DNA from: Punctularia strigosozonata HHB-11173 SS5 | Taxonomy: Eukaryota > Basidiomycota > Agaricomycetes > Corticiales > Punctulariaceae | Length of the DNA: 64,000 bases | Assembly (NCBI RefSeq): GCF_000264995.1 | Contig: NW_006767436.1 | Span: forward strand, 781,414 to 845,413 | Direction of reading: 5' to 3' | Part shown: in pieces, positions 12,076 through 21,793 of the stretch | Layout: every line of letters starts with the position of its first letter | How positions within the stretch are numbered: the stretch's first letter is position 1 | Program-made: the position numbers and the translations under genes | The notes under the pieces: generated by a model | Database searches by the model: none | What the model saw: only the letters and a program-made list of their open reading frames with translations | What the model was told of the DNA's origin: nothing

Positions 12076-12447
12076 GCCTGATGGAGGGGGAAGGAGGAAC
12101 GAACAAGAAACAGGCTTGGGCTTGGTGCTCCACTGCGCAGCCAAATCAGGGGCGCCGTCAGTGCTCTCACACGGTCGGGCGGGTGTAGCTTCCGGACGTT
12201 TTGATCCCACCCTACTGCCGGCGAGGGCACTGCTGTTTCGCTGTAAGATAAGCCTCTTGGCTAACACGGACATCCGTTTTGCCGTCGTTATAGGGCTGCG
12301 CCCTCACAAGTTACTCCGTTGCGCAGTAGTCAACGTTTATCACACCAAGCAAGAAATTATGTAGCACCTTCACCCTTGCCGCGCAATCGGGAAGCTCCCC
12401 GTCTCAAGACACAGCAATCCACGGAGGCCTGTGCCCCCTCTTACAGC
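12076..12447. other. Intergenic, 372 bp
   Basis: Promoter side of the glycosyltransferase and 3' side of the Swt1-like gene, both on the minus strand. The glycosyltransferase frame stays open to 12273, so a longer leader cannot be fully excluded. No other feature is visible. Confidence 0.45.
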
Positions 12448-13982
12448 TTACGACCCAGTCGGCTTCATCGGCATGCTGAAGATGTACTCGATGTGCGGTT
12501 GAAGCACCGCCAAGGATTCCACCAGCGCTCCGTCCGTCCACAACGCAGCGATCTTGCCAAGGTCCGTGAGCGCCACCTCCCAGTCCCGCCTTGACCAGTC
12601 TTGGCCTCGCCGCGATCCGCGTCCGCTGTAAGGCGGCATGAAGAAGATCTGCACCTGCGGATTCGACGTCGGCCCGCGCAGTGGTTTCTTCGACAGCAGG
12701 TACTCTAGGCAGGTAGACGCGCTCCAGTTCAGGAAGTGCTCTTGTGACCAGGCAGGGGCGTATCTTGACCTCGAGGTAGAGCCTACGGGGCCCAGCAGAT
12801 CATTTGGGTCACCGACGCGGCGCACGAGTTGACGGAGTAAGGTGCCGAAATGCTCGATAACTCCAGTATCGTCGAGCTTCAACGGCTAGCCCATGCGGCT
12901 AGAGAGGAAACACTGACCTTGAAAATGCAATGAATCTAGCGCATGAGACGGCGGCAAGTAGTTGTTGATGTCGTCTACATCCATAGCCATGCCATCTTCG
13001 TCAACCCGCCCCTTTGTACGCTTGAGCTCAGAGTCCGGGCGATAAGGCGCTCTGTAGCCTGAGAAATGAGAGAGATTCGGATATAGAGGGAACATCTGAG
13101 TTGCCATGTCCCTAGAGCACCAGTCATTGGATGGCTGCACTATGGGTATGTCTACAGCGTATCTCAGCGCATCATCAGAATCTAGCTTCAACGCAGGCAA
13201 ACCTTGTATCAAGGCCTCAGAGCAGAGATTCTTGTCTCCACTGGCTAGGTAACCGGGAATGCCGCGTCTAATCCGGAAATATAAACAGCAGTCCAAGATG
13301 GAGAAGTCATTGCGCCTCTTGGGGTCGTTATTCTGGAAAAATAGATTAGAACCCTGCCTCATTTCAATCATGGCCTGAGTGAAGCTTACAGGGCGTGCAG
13401 GATCATATTGTTCATCGCGCGTCTGTCCCTTCACGCACTTGCGTTCCTTCAATCTTTCAAGTATCCACGTCGAGGCTCGGCGAGCGAACCAGGCCAACTT
13501 CTGTGAGTTTTTCTGGCTGTTCACGAGCTCTGCTTCAGTGGGTCACAACCAAGCTGAAGAAAGCAGCTACCCACGCGTCTAATTCCGAGAGCACGGCGCT
13601 CGGTATGATGATCAACAGAGGAGCATCGATCTTCTCAATATCCGCAGTGAATTGCCTTATCACATCGAAGTTGTGAAGCAGCACGTTCGTATCCAGAACG
13701 AGAAACATCTCTGGTTGGGACGCGGGTCCCTAGGAGCACCGTTACGCGCAGGTGCCGCGAGCCAGCCGGGAGCACCGCGCACCTCCATGTCCACATCTTG
13801 CTCAACGAACTGTTCGATCGATCGCACGGTTGCATCGAAATAGATAGCATTGGGTGCTGCACTTGGCCCTGCAGTAGACAGGTTCAGTCGTTTTACTCAC
13901 TCCACGGGTGGCGTCTGCTCTCACCGGTCACGGGAAACGCAGCAGGAGAGGAAGGCAGCTGGCGGGAGTTAGTGACAGACAT
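12448..13982 (-). CDS. SWT1: Swt1-like PIN-domain endoribonuclease
   Basis: Nuclear mRNA-surveillance endonuclease family: yeast Swt1 cleaves defective perinuclear transcripts. The PIN domain begins MFLVLDTNVLLHNFDVIRQF (first catalytic Asp in VLDTN), followed by LLIIIPSAVLSELDAQKNSQ and LAWFARRASTWILERLKE. The second acidic cluster is RRNDFSILDCCLYF, and the third is YLASGDKNLCSEALIQG. This spacing matches Swt1 rather than Nob1 or Rrp44. Frame continuity supports the introns: MSVTNSRQ...VTG | PSAAPN..., an EVR|EMFLV junction, and LDA|QKNSQ. The C-terminal region (SWSAST, IEYIFSMP) is helical and family-like. The start at 13982 is 114 bp from the divergent POP4 start. No evidence of disruption. 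Confidence 0.85.
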
Positions 13983-14096
13983 TTGATACACTCACCTCGA
14001 ACAGCGTGCCGTGACACGTTTTCTGGTCTATTCTTTCGACAAACTTGTTTCGAGACGCGAAATCAGGATGCAAAGCGTGTATGCCACAGCTAAACT

Positions 14097-15304
14097 TTGG
14101 TGGGAGGACCGATCGATGTCGTTCTCACGGCCCCGAGCCTTAGCGAGGCTGAAGCTCGAGAGCCGCATCCATTCACTTCACCTCTTACCGATCACCCAGC
14201 TATGCTTGAAGACTTCTACAACCCGTATCTAATGCCACACTCCTTCTGGTCGACGGTCGAATATCTTAACGAACGTCGAGTGGGCTCGAGTGTGGATCCC
14301 TATAAACTAAAGCTCCGCAAAGTATGACTTCACTTCGTCGCATTTCACTATCTATTTATTGTATTGTGTTAGGGAGATGGCATCAAGTTTAACAACGCCA
14401 CGCCTTTCACCCCGAGCTATGTGCAGCTCGGGACCTCAAGCACCGACCAGTACGCGAATCGAGTGCAAGGCCGGCACATGTTCCTCGCGAATCCGGTGAA
14501 AGCCAGCGCCGCCAAGCAGGAGAGGGAGAAGCGACGAAATGAACGACGGAAGGCGAACGAGCTGAAGCAACGCGGCGTTATGGGCAAGAGGGAGGCGCGC
14601 GAGAAGGGCATCTGGAAGCTCGACCCGGCGCAAGCCAAGTCAGTCCCGCCTTTCGTCTCGCACATCTCCAGCTCAATGATCAGAGATATGCACTGTTTCT
14701 GCCGCTACATCATATGTGGATGGCTTACATGTCGGAGCTCTTGAGCCTGAATGCCCCCCCTGAAGATCCTTCCACACCTCACACTGCCGCCGCAATGCCT
14801 AGTTCCGCAGGCATGCACGCCAAACTCGTGAAGGCTGACTTTCATGGCTCTATCATGACAGGTAGGATCATTCTTTATTGCTGGACCCGAGTGCTGACCC
14901 GATTTGCAGTTCGCCAGAGCAGAAATTCGGCGCTGATAGGGCTATCAGGCATCGTGGTTCACGAAACCGAGAATACATTCAAAATCGTTACACCCAAGGA
15001 CCAAGTGAAAGGTACTGTTCGCACCAGCATCGCAGCGCGTTGGGAGGCTGATGCAGGTGCCAACCCTGCAGTGCTACCCAAGCAGCACTCAATCTTCGCA
15101 TTCGCCGTTCCGCTGTATTCAACGCTTGGACCGTCACCAAGCGATCCCTTTGCGGCACTCGCGAATCTAGGCCAGACAGTACAAACCACAACTGTGTCGG
15201 ACGGACCGCATATCGAGTTCGAATTGCACGGCAATCAGTTCTGCTATCGTGCTTCTGAACGCGCTGGCCGTAAATTCAAACACAAGGAGACCATCGAACT
15301 CTGA
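14097..15304 (+). CDS. POP4: RNase P/MRP subunit POP4 (Rpp29)
   Basis: Protein subunit of nuclear ribonuclease P and RNase MRP, needed for tRNA 5' processing and rRNA maturation. Introns at 14322-14372, 14639-14685, 14862-14909 and 15012-15071 leave 1,002 nt, or 333 residues, in one frame. The conserved Sm-like core is intact: LVKADFHGSIMTVRQSRN, ALIGLSGIVVHETENTFKIV, LPKQHSIFAFAVP and ELHGNQFCYRASERAGRKFK. Upstream lies YALFLPLHHMWMAYMSELL, the family helix. A basic Lys/Arg/Glu-rich segment precedes it (EREKRRNERRKANEL). The start at 14097 (MVGGPIDVVL) is the longest option, and 14202 is also possible. At the second intron the first AG of an AGAG acceptor must be skipped to keep frame. Confidence 0.92.
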
Positions 15305-15652
15305 CTGCTACATCATGGTCTGACAGCTTACATGTGCAGACGTCCCAATCTTGATGATGCATGCGTTGCGGTGTGCAGCCCACAATCGCCGTTTGTACTC
15401 GGTCTGACTGCAGCTGCTTACAGCTAAAGTCCTGCCGATGTATATGAGAAACACATTCAACACGATGTATCATATATTTGTGGAAATATTGTCAACGTCT
15501 TCCAGACTTGATCCGCATGTCATAACCTTCACTCGGTTGGGTGCATTGGCCAGCTTACACATCTAAATCATTGTGTGCGTAGACAATTACAGATGAAGTT
15601 CCGATAGCTATGTGATGTAATAATGTATCAAAACTGTGCTGTCCGTCTCAAA
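15305..15652. other. Convergent 3' intergenic region, 348 bp
   Basis: Between the POP4 stop and the PCF11 stop. T/A-rich, consistent with two facing 3' ends. No coding or structural feature recognised. Confidence 0.5.
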
Positions 15653-18109
15653 TCAAGAAGAGAGCGCCACTTTCTTCATCGGCGGCGTTCCGCGTCCGTC
15701 TAGTACAGAGTCCCGGGATTCTACCTTGCGCTTAGTTCCTGCCAGTCGTGAGTCAGGAGACCGCGATAGCCTCGCCACTTCAGACTTCTTGCCTGGTGAT
15801 GCGCGCGATGACGAAGTCTCTGGAGTTCCAGAACGACTTCGTCCACTACCTGATGTTTCCGTCCGTAACCTCGCGGCGAGCGTGCTGGACGATGCGGCTT
15901 CCGCATGACAAGTCGCATGGAAGATCTACCGGTGAAGAATGGTCACCTCATGCTTTGATATATGAGAATTGGTTGAGACTTACCCTATCGTCCTTCTTGA
16001 CGGCGTTTCGCCACACCCACTCCTCGTCATCCTCAAGAAACTCGGACTTCAGGTTCTCCTTACATATCGGACACGAGAACGTCTTGGCCTCATCACCCGG
16101 AGGCACGACCACAAATTGAGCTCGCAGTTCAGAGTCGAGCTTAGCGGCTTCCGCAGCAGCTGACTCCCTCGCAGTCAGCCGCTTGGAACCATCCATTGGT
16201 CGCTTGCCTTTCCAATTTTCTGCATCACGTATCCAGTCCTAGTGTAGCATGTATGTCAGTTGACGAACGAACGAGTAAAGGATGTGCACGCACCTCTATG
16301 CTAATGAACCAGCTGCGACTATGACCGCGCCCAACGTTCTGACTGGCTTTCCGGTTCTGCCGGAAATGTATGTCTAAATGGTCTTCCAACGCCTTTTTCC
16401 CCAATGTGTCGTCTGCAAACCTCACTCCGCACTGCTTACATTGCGAGGGGAGACTTTCATACAAGATTTCGACGATGGGAGCCCTTTGCCTAAATCCTGC
16501 GTCAGTAGAGTCACAAGTCAGCATAGTAAAATCGGAGACCCACTTCGTAATCTCGGCGCTAGTCAATTTGATCTTGTGTTTGAGGATCTGCTTCCTATAA
16601 CGACGGGAGGCTTCTCGTTCGGGGTCGGCGATGTCCAACTTGGTCTCTTCAGCCTTCGCAATCGCACCAGCGCCGACAGGCGTCCCAGTGCTGGGTGGCA
16701 CTACACCGGCTTTGACGAGGGCACTAAACAGACCTTCTAAATTGGGTGCAGATGAGGTATTACCAGTGGAAGGGGCTGGAAGTGGAGCTACAGGCGGATT
16801 ACTGAGTACCGATGAATACTCGTGCGATCGCTGGTACATCTGTTGCGGGGGTGCGGAAGCATAGGGAGGCTGCTGCGACTGATAGGGGTAGGGTGCAGTC
16901 GAAGACGACGCTACCGGAGGAGGGTACGCATTCGGAACAGGAGGTGGTGGCACATGCGAAGGAACGGACGTGCGTGCAAGCGTGCGGAGTTGCGTAAGGA
17001 TTTGTTGCAGTTCACCCTGGGAAACACCAACATTCACAAGTGACTGCAACTAAAGAACAATCAGTAACAGATACCGGGTGGCAAACGCGCTGCACACCTG
17101 CCGCAACACATTCACTTGGTTTTGAGCATTAGTGTCGTACGGGTTTGCCTGCAGGATCCGCTCCTTCTGGCCTAGCGTGAAGTCCAGTTCGCTAAGAACC
17201 TGCTGTCTTGAAATAGGCGCCGCTTGAGGTTGGCCGAACTGGTGTGGAGATCTATGTTAGCGATTACCGTGTAAAATAGGACGCAAGCAACATACATTCG
17301 AGTCGTTGCCCCAAATCCCGCGTTCGATGGCAACTTGAGGTCCTATGCCAAATAGTTCCTTGCCATGAGGCCCTCCCGTTCTCCATGTCAGGAGCATCTC
17401 CTCCATCTTGCTGCGCGTTGGCTGATCCACCTGATGATAAGTTTCGAGGAAGAGTCCAATGACGAAGGGCGTAAAAAACCGCGCATAGGGATCGTAAACA
17501 TTCTTGGATATAGCGTCGAGGAGGTAAAAGGCGGGTAACTTCATCCATGGCGGTACCTTGAGAAACAATACCAAAAAAGGAAGTGATTAGTCATCGATCC
17601 GCGGAATGCTGAGAGAAAACACAGGACGGGGCACGTGGGCAGGGTCCACCCGACATTGGGGTGGTTGGGAGCCAGCCGTTATTTTACTCAGGTGCTCGAG
17701 CTAGACGAAGACTATATACATGACAAGCCATGCACGCAATCCGCCGACCGACACAGGTGCATACGGTACAGAACGTGGTGCGGATGTATGGGAATGTGGA
17801 TCAGATCTGACTCACCCTTCGTATGTGCGCCTCGAGGCATTGCGCAACGATTTCTGCCCAACGAGAGTATTCTTGCGCGATCATCGACAACGACTGGATG
17901 ATGGGCCTAGAGTTGATGGTGAGTTCTGCTAGTCGGGAGGTATAGTCCCTCCTGAAGCTGTTGGGATCGTAAAAGACGGGATGCGATGGTCCTGGTTGCG
18001 GTACGCCGTAGGCCCCTTGAGGAGCGGGTACAGTGCGTCCGCGCTGTGCGTAGCTCGTAGGATAACCCATCTGACCATAGGAATGGGGCGGCGGGGGGTA
18101 GACAGACAT
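15653..18109 (-). CDS. PCF11: mRNA cleavage and polyadenylation factor Pcf11
   Basis: Subunit of cleavage factor IA. Its CID binds the Ser2-phosphorylated RNA polymerase II CTD, coupling 3'-end processing to termination. After a Tyr/Pro/Gly-rich leader (MSVYPPPPHSYGQMGY) the CID starts FRRDYTSRLAELTINSRPII and continues KLPAFYLLDAISKNVYDPYA and FVIGLFLETYHQVD. A long Pro/Ser-rich linker follows. The first zinc finger is QCKQCGVRFADDTLGKKA...LDIHF, and the second is FSCPICKENLKSEFL...FHATCHAEA, matching the two-finger arrangement flanking the Clp1-binding region. A Ser/Arg-rich tail ends KKVALSS. Several introns, at least two inside the CID region (17575-17800 and thereabouts). Divergent from RPL9 across 1.1 kb. 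Confidence 0.92.
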
Positions 18110-19087
18110 TGCGTCTTAAATGCAGTCGTGGAAGGTCGTTGACGACGATCTGAACTCAAGCGCCTCGAATACGGTGAAAAGGTCGGTCAACGATACGAGC
18201 GTTCGCTTATATCACACAACGGCGAAAGCGTCGGCGGCTTGACGTTGAACGATGAACGATGATGGTCGGTGGGTAAGAGACGTGGATCAACGAAAACCGT
18301 CACCCGCGGGAAGGTGGCTAGTCATCCAGTTTTCCCACGCGCCTCCATTATTGTGCGCTCTGTGCAGCCGGTACATGACGGGGCCGCTACATATGCCCAT
18401 ATTTGCATGAGTTACTTACGGAGAGCCATATAAGTATCGTATGCATTGATTTCCAAAAATGACTATGTCGTTCCGGGAAAGCGATATGAACAACGTTCAA
18501 ATGAGCGCGGCATTGGCAGTGTCTATCTGCACAAGAGCCTACCATATAGATAATTATAGTAAAGATCGTAGTGGTAAGGTATCATAGGGCGATGACATAT
18601 GTATCGAGATGTTGTTTGTATTACGACAATAGCTATGCATGTTTCAGAGATGAGTGACGGGGAAATCTAGGCCTGGGATGACACGGGATGTCATTGCGAT
18701 TGTGCAGGGTAACCACAATTGACCGCGAATGCGCACAACTATGCATATATGCAGACGCCACGAACATGGAGACCTCACGACAGGGCATGTTTCCGCCCTG
18801 GAGGCTGGAGGTGCAGCAAGGCTGGATACGCAGCGGGCATGCTGTATTATTAAAGTGCATGGACCCCACAGAGAACGATGACCACAAGCCCATGCCCAGT
18901 ATAATGCCGTGGTCGGCGTAATTTGATGTCAAAGAAGCACACTGCTCAGTAAATCGCATAGGAATCTGTATCGAGGCCGTAGAGCATGAGTACGATACGC
19001 TGGAGTGAACTGTCAGTACGCCTCCCCACGTGACCTTACAGTCCAACATCCCGCATCCCCAGCAAGGCCACCACATCGACACCTCGG
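18110..19087. other. Long divergent intergenic region, ~1 kb
   Basis: Between PCF11 and the transcribed leader of RPL9. The PCF11-proximal part is GC-rich and the centre (about 18400-18960) is AT-rich, with no convincing ORF, tRNA or repeat. Probably holds both promoters. Confidence 0.45.
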
Positions 19088-19255
19088 GTAAGTGAAATCT
19101 CTGAATTGCTGGCGTAGATCTGGCGCAGACGGTGGATTACTCTCTGGCGACCTACTATGGGGAAAATCTGCGCGGATGATCGCGGGAAATGGATGGATTG
19201 CACTCGCGAACTTTGGATGACACGGGCAAAACTCTGACTGATATACCTCCCTTAG
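19088..19255 (+). other. Probable 5'-UTR intron of RPL9
   Basis: A strong GTAAGT donor at 19088 and a pyrimidine-rich ...CTCCCTTAG acceptor at 19255 lie just upstream of the RPL9 ATG at 19260, in a segment with no upstream coding frame. Ribosomal-protein genes of basidiomycetes often carry a leader intron. Inferred from splice signals only. Confidence 0.5.
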
Positions 19256-19259
19256 CGCC

Positions 19260-19998
19260 ATGAAGGACGTTCTCAAGACAGAAGAGTACGAGATCCCCGA
19301 GGGAGTCACCGTCGAGATCAAGTCTCGTCTCATTACCGTTACTGGTCCCCGGGGCACCTTAACCAAGAACGTCCGACATGTGAACATGGACATCCAGGTC
19401 CAAAAGGGCACGCCAACGAAGGTCACATTTGCTGTCTGGCAGGGTGGCCGTAAGCACGTTGCCCAGCTCAGGACAATGCGCAGCTTAGTGGAGAACATGG
19501 TGCTTGGCGTCACCAAGGCATGTAGACCTTCCGCTAATGGAGATACCGTTTTAACCTTGTTCATCACAGGGATTCCGCTACAAGATGCGTGCCGTGTACG
19601 CTCATTTCCCCATCAACTGCATCATCCAGGAGGATGGCAAGGCGTTGGAGATCCGTAACTTCTTGGGCGAGAAGGTGTGTATAGCGTGGTTACGGGTGGA
19701 CTGAACCGCCTATAGGCTCACTGGAATGATGTGTCACAGACTGTACGGAATGTCGCCATGCTGGAGGGAGTTGAGGTTGCGGAATCGAAGGCCCAGAAAG
19801 ATGAGCTGATTCTCATCGGCAACGATATCCAGAACGTCTCCCAATCTGGTATGGTTCCCATCACTCTCGCTGTGTGGCATTTCTGACCTTGTCTCGCTAG
19901 CTGCCTCGATTCAAGGCATTTGCCGTGTACGGAACAAGGATATCCGAAAGTTCCTTGACGGTATATACGTTTCGGACCGGGGTACTCTCGACGAGTAG
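19260..19998 (+). CDS. RPL9: 60S ribosomal protein uL6 (L9)
   Basis: Large-subunit protein near the sarcin-ricin loop and the GTPase-associated centre. It starts [20 protein letters not shown], then [45 protein letters not shown], and ends [10 protein letters not shown]. Three introns: 19518-19569 (52 nt), 19675-19715 (41 nt) and 19849-19900 (52 nt), leaving 594 nt, or 197 residues, close to the 191 of yeast. The first intron has a GC donor (AAG|GCATGT) with a normal CACAG acceptor. The only nearby GT donor breaks the frame, so a GC-AG intron is required. Strong codon bias, as expected for a highly expressed gene. Confidence 0.97.
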
Positions 19999-20368
19999 GG
20001 GTCTGGCGACCTGCATATCATCTGGCCTCTTTTTCTGTCGCATCCAAAACACCATGTAGCATGTATGCGATTATATGCTATGCCACTCTTCACGAGGATA
20101 AGCACCGCCACACCTTTGCGTGAAGCAGCATCTCCCGTGCTGTCCACCCACGATTACTGGTTCTTGTTGAGACTATTCAACCCAGCATTTATTCAGCCCA
20201 GTATCAATATGCCGTACAGTGTTCGGAACGCACATTATCTGCGGATTTCCCCTCACAGCGTTATGCCATTCTACGTACGATACTTCGGATCGTTATTGCC
20301 TCCCAGTGGCTGACAACTCTGGCCCATTTTGATGGAAGCTCTATCTAGATGAACGACATGTCGAGTGG
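19999..20368. other. Intergenic, 370 bp
   Basis: RPL9 3' region and 5' side of the next plus-strand gene. A plus-strand frame (20065-20313) has no recognisable protein. The upstream exon of the following gene may begin slightly earlier than annotated. Confidence 0.4.
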
Positions 20369-21735
20369 ATGTCTGATCGGGTCCTGCAGCGAGTACTCGC
20401 AGACCTACAACCATTGTGCGTCAGTTGCTTCCCCACCGCGTCGGGCTGAGTTTCGTCGAACAGACTAATACCTAAACTGAGGGCGGAGGCGGATGTAACA
20501 CCCGGAAACGCTAATTCAAATGGGAAAAAGGGCACTGTAGATGTTCATAGAGGCGGTAATGACGATTTTTTAGATATGCCAGTTTGTCGGCTGACGCGTG
20601 CTTTAGACGATTATCAATTCGCGTTCTTCTTCAGGCAAACCGAGCCGCATTCCGTTCTGATCAAGGTACATGACACCTTCGTACTCACGATGGCATGAAT
20701 CGACCGTTGGTACAGACCAGAGACTTCATAGTCGCGCCTACTCAACCTGCGCCGCCCGTCCCGAGCGGTACAGCATCAGAACGCGCTCCCAAGTCAGGAA
20801 AAGACACCTGGAAGGGCGCCACGGGTAATACTACGACTAAGAAACGAAAGAAAGGTTCACGAACACGCCGGGACGTCGGTTCAGACGAGAGCGATACTGC
20901 CGGTTCAAGCTCAGGAGAGGACGCCGCGTTTCAATCTCCTCCTAAGGCCATTCAAACAACTAGGCGATCTACCCGGAGAAAACGCGCAGCACCTACTTAC
21001 GATGAACCCGAGGAAGGTACCACTCAGGACCCAGAATTTCGAATGCAGGGCACGCTTGATGAGTTTGTTAATTTGCGTTGAAAGCTGATGCTAAATGCTC
21101 ATGTTGGACTAACATATTCCAGGAACCCCGACGTGGACCGTAGTCCGTCGCAGCCGCGCTCACCCCAGGTGAAGGAGGAAGACCCTGATTCACCCTTGCC
21201 GGGTGATCCCGGACGAAGAGATACGTCTCGGACGCCTATTGAACTCCACGTCGACGAGGACGAGGCAAAGCCTAAGCCTCTGCTCAGGCTGAAGTACCAA
21301 GGATTCAATATCGTCGGACGGTGCCTATCCGTGGTGGTGGAGCCTTGGCCGCCCATCCGCGCGACATCGGTTGCACCCGTGTTCACGCGCTCTGCTCACG
21401 CAAGGCCACAGAACATCATCGCGCCTCCATCATCGCGGAGAGACGAGGCAGCGAGCATGCGTGCTCAGACTCCGCTTTTCTTACCGGACGACGATCCCCG
21501 TGCTACACCGGCACCCTCAAGCTTCCCCGTGTCTCCGCCGCACCCACTCCCACCTCTTCCTTCCTTCGATGACGCGGAGGAACAACATCTGGACTTCGAG
21601 GAGGATGGTTTAATCCAGTTCAGCCAGGCACTCAAATCCGGAGGTGGCTTACGCGCCGGAGAGGCTTACGATGACGATGAGATGGACGGCGCGGTATTCT
21701 TTGCGGACGCAGACGAGGCTCGCGAGTTGTACTGA
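20369..21735 (+). CDS. Unrecognised low-complexity, probably nuclear protein
   Basis: Not recognised. Reading from 20369 (MSDRVLQRVLADLQPL), introns with good signals link to DDFLDMPVCRLTRALDDYQF and AFFFRQTEPHSVLIK, then TRDFIVAPTQPAPPVP. The centre is basic and Ser-rich (TTKKRKKGSRTRRDV and TTRRSTRRKRAAP), resembling nuclear localisation signals, with acidic Ser patches. After an intron at about 21060-21121 (unusual GTTTGT donor) come a Pro/Glu/Asp-rich part and a compact segment LLRLKYQGFNIVGRCL followed by VVVEPWPPIR, then an acidic C-terminus (DDDEMDGAVFFADADEAREL). The short hydrophobic blocks between disordered linkers suggest a nuclear adaptor or chromatin protein. Start and first intron are uncertain. 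Convergent with MEF2, 58 bp between stops. Confidence 0.6.
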
Positions 21736-21793
21736 TCAAAATTGGAACAATGTCGCTTACAGTACAAGAATATCAGGCATAATGTTTTCGAGA

